This document shows, in pieces, positions 34,707 to 36,882 of a stretch of 36,882 bases of DNA. This DNA is from Tritrichomonas foetus (lineage: Eukaryota > Parabasalia > Tritrichomonadida > Tritrichomonadidae), in assembly GCA_001839685.1 (NCBI GenBank), contig MLAK01001050.1, positions 1 through 36,882 of the forward strand. The letters run 5' to 3'. The notes below the pieces were generated by a model. That model was not told the origin of the DNA. It ran no database searches and saw only the letters and a program-made list of their open reading frames with translations. Each line of letters begins with the position of its first letter. The first letter of the stretch is position 1. A program made the translations under genes and the position numbers.

Positions 34707-35963
34707 TTATAGATTCAACACCATCTTCGATACAGTTCTCTGTGTTGAAGAGATTCTCGGTTTCTGTATTGGTTTGAGTAGCCTTCCCTGTTCATGTGGT
34801 CCATGAGAATTTGTTTCAATTGCCTTTGTTGTTGACATTCTGAAGCCATTTTGAAGTGGCAGTCTCGCAGTTGATTTTTTGGGACCTAAAAGTCTGTAGC
34901 TACTTGTGGATGCATTCATAAAAGATTGCTGTGGCGGTAACACAAAAGTATTTTCATTTTCAGATGGTGTAAATATTACGTCCTTTCTAGTTAAGTATCC
35001 TAAAGGCTCATTAACTATCACTTTTGTATGTTCATTTGATACAAAAACTATTCCAGATTTATTATTTCTTTGATTACAATATTTTGATGCAGAGAAAATA
35101 GAAATTAATGAATCATTAAACATTTGTTGGCAACCTTCATCAACACATTGACGACCACGCAATATCATTTTATATTTTATTTTCTTCAGAAACTGTGTAA
35201 CTGCCTCAACACCATACAAGTTTCCAAATCCACGAGTTGAAGGAAGAAACATTGGTAAAGCATCTGTTGGATCCGACCACATCAATTCGATCAAAATTGG
35301 TGAATTGAAAGTATGAATTGGCCTTTTAATTGCTGCAAGAATGGATAAATCGGTAATATTGGGACCAAAACCACCATTCACGCATAAAATTTTTTTGTCA
35401 ATTGTTGCAGCAAGTGGAATCTGTGCGAAAAGATGCATAAATGGCATAAATAAAGATTTGGTTTCATACATTATTTCTAAATCGTTGTTAAAACTTCCAT
35501 TTAAGCAATTTTCTCGAAATTCATTCACCCCTCGAATTATTGAAACATTTGCGGGCCATAAAAATTTCATGATTAATATTAAAGAAAGCGTTTCGATAGA
35601 AAATTCACCATTATTGATTATATTTCCGAGGAATAAATATTTCTGCGCTTTCGGCGAGCCGTAGTTTTGTATAATTCGTAGTAAGTCGAGGAGGTGACCG
35701 TTTAAATCGCCAATAACGTAAACAGGACTCGTTAATTGTAAGACTGTTGGTTCGCGTTTAAAAACTTCGATACCTTCCTTTATCATTGACTCGAGAATAG
35801 GAATAGGGATCAAAGGAACCTTCAATCTCTTCTTACGATAACAATAATCAGATATTGGAGTAGCAAGTAGAGATTCGTAGGCATCAAAAATCGCTTGAAG
35901 ATCAGATCGATTAAGTGGGGCTGTATTGCTGTTCATGAACTGAGCAAGACCGCCAGTAATCAT
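34707..35963 (-). CDS. PPP-family pseudophosphatase (PP1/PP2A-like fold)
   Basis: A 418-residue protein with the order of PPP phosphatase motifs but with nearly every catalytic residue changed. GDxHG is GDLNG (85-89, His to Asn88). GDxVDRG is GNIINNG (113-119, both Asp and the Arg to Asn). RGNHE is RGVNE (144-148). HGG is NGG (196-198). The RxHQ His is Arg271 (RGRQ). Fold residues such as WSDPTD (229-234), TRGFGNLYG (243-251) and FSASKYC (290-296) are kept. All metal ligands except D86 are lost, so catalysis is not expected. The frame is intact, which suggests a maintained scaffold or regulatory role. A 100-residue Ser/Thr/Arg-rich tail follows the domain. It is most like PP1/PP2A in layout. 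Confidence 0.85.
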   Translation of the reverse strand: MITGGLAQFMNSNTAPLNRSDLQAIFDAYESLLATPISDYCYRKKRLKVPLIPIPILESMIKEGIEVFKREPTVLQLTSPVYVIGDLNGHLLDLLRIIQNYGSPKAQKYLFLGNIINNGEFSIETLSLILIMKFLWPANVSIIRGVNEFRENCLNGSFNNDLEIMYETKSLFMPFMHLFAQIPLAATIDKKILCVNGGFGPNITDLSILAAIKRPIHTFNSPILIELMWSDPTDALPMFLPSTRGFGNLYGVEAVTQFLKKIKYKMILRGRQCVDEGCQQMFNDSLISIFSASKYCNQRNNKSGIVFVSNEHTKVIVNEPLGYLTRKDVIFTPSENENTFVLPPQQSFMNASTSSYRLLGPKKSTARLPLQNGFRMSTTKAIETNSHGPHEQGRLLKPIQKPRISSTQRTVSKMVLNL

Positions 35964-36289
35964 TGAACAAAAATTGAATCAAAAATATTTCTGATTTTGA
36001 ATAAAAAACGTTGAAATAGAATCTTTTTATTTAAATCTTCCGAAGATGGAAAAGTAATCGTCGCAATACAATTTTGTATATATTATACTTTCAAACTTTA
36101 TGATCACTTCACTATTCATACTTTTGGGATTTCCATTTTTCTGACCCTTACTTATTATCCTTTTTTATGTTTATAAGTATGACCACATCAGTACAACATC
36201 CGTATTTATTTAATTTTTTTTAATATATGATGTTGTATCAAATCTTATTCAGTTTATTTTAGAAACCACTTTATTAATTATTGTGTATT
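35964..36289. other. Intergenic, no gene seen
   Basis: Promoter side of the phosphatase-like gene. AT-rich, nothing recognised. Confidence 0.4.
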
Positions 36290-36448
36290 ATGCTCTTGAA
36301 ACTAACTGTGAATAGTAAATACATATGTTTTAAAGGTTTATCGAAAATTGCACCATTAATTATTTCATCCCAAATCAAAGAATATTATGAGAATAGATTC
36401 AAATATATTGTCCCACAGGATATTTTGTTAAATTTAGTTCTCAAATGA
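36290..36448 (+). pseudogene. Short coding-like fragment, possibly the remnant of a repeat-protein gene
   Basis: A 52-residue frame from ATG 36290 to TGA 36448, with VNSKYICFKGLSKIAPLI and YYENRFKYIVPQD. Its composition looks more protein-like than the surrounding random AT-rich DNA. It resembles the N-terminal modules (BTB-like, preceding ankyrin or leucine-rich repeats) of large trichomonad gene families, but this is only an impression. It breaks off at a TGA, and coding-like scraps (for example LGNFEVQET near 36500-36530) follow in other frames. Probably a decayed gene end; a real small gene cannot be excluded. Confidence 0.25.
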
Positions 36449-36882
36449 CGAGGAAACTAATAATCTCAATCGATAATTATCTCAAAAAAATCCATTAATT
36501 CTTGGAAATTTTGAAGTCCAAGAAACTTAGTAATTTATATATGATATTCACAAAATCTGGATTTCCTTTCTTTTTTTGATAATGATAACTGTCTTAATTT
36601 AAATGTAAAGAAATTTTCCATATATCATTGTGCATAATTAAGATGAGTGCATCTCTAATTTGTGGAACTATTTTATTGATGGTTATAACAGATTCCACAA
36701 TATGATAATTTTTGTATTATCTTTTGCACCATTTATAATAATTAAGAAATATTTTGAGCTCTAGCCCAAAATTGACTCACTTTCATTTGATTTTTCACTT
36801 ATGCTATTAATATAAAAATATATAAAATTATCTCTGTTAAGGATGTAGTCCCATGCCGTTAACTATTAAAAAAATTGAATAT
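36449..36882. other. AT-rich end of window
   Basis: No further gene, RNA or repeat recognised to the window end. Confidence 0.4.

Noticed and set aside
1..36882. tRNA, rRNA or snRNA genes
   Set aside because: None recognised by eye on either strand; a covariance-model scan would be needed to exclude divergent small RNAs.

Overview
The window looks like nuclear DNA of a parabasalid protist, most likely a trichomonad close to Tritrichomonas. This is inferred from content; no search was run. The DNA is strongly AT-rich and carries about twenty eukaryotic genes. Nearly all are single uninterrupted frames separated by a few hundred bases. Several start codons lie 6-10 nt downstream of TCA(Y)(T/A) motifs, as trichomonad initiators do. 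Two genes appear to carry very short introns (25 and about 28 nt).

Layout: 1-187 is the right end of a Tc1/mariner-type transposon (transposase C-terminus plus terminal repeat). 0.8-3.6 kb: a HisC/CobD-like aminotransferase and a coiled-coil gene split by one in-frame TGA. 3.7-9.3 kb: RNase P subunit p30 (-), an R1R2R3 Myb protein with a long Asn/Met repeat, a degenerate DHHC protein (DHFC), and a two-exon EF-hand gene (-). 9.7-13 kb: a VID27-family protein, a 754-bp non-coding TA-flanked MITE, and a decayed gene. 13.8-19.6 kb: CDC123 (-), a Fused/STK36-type kinase, and a secretory PQQ-propeller membrane protein (-). 19.9-24.4 kb: a U2AF-large-subunit-like protein whose N-terminus needs splicing, a 19-bp tandem repeat, a bromodomain protein (-), an Rxt3-like protein (-) and a small basic protein (-). 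24.7-30.3 kb: a sugar-transporter-type MFS protein (-), a polytopic GT-C-like membrane protein, a HYPK/NAC-type UBA protein (-) and a Rag-type GTPase (-). 30.6-36 kb: a double-RING/IQ protein like RNF32 (-), a canonical DHHC acyltransferase lacking an ATG start, a WD40 protein, and a PPP-family pseudophosphatase (-). The right end is mostly empty.

The genes are ordinary scattered eukaryotic housekeeping and regulatory genes, not an operon. Several divergent pairs share short promoters (CDC123/kinase, PQQ protein/U2AF, MFS/GT-C-like, RNF32-like/DHHC). Themes that recur are RNA processing, chromatin, palmitoylation and flagellum-associated signalling.

Most worth a second look: the two matching miniature introns, one of them inside a splicing-factor gene; the DHHC gene with ACG where ATG is expected; the TGA-split coiled-coil frame; and the conserved-fold proteins with lost catalytic residues (phosphatase, DHFC protein, Rag-like P-loop).
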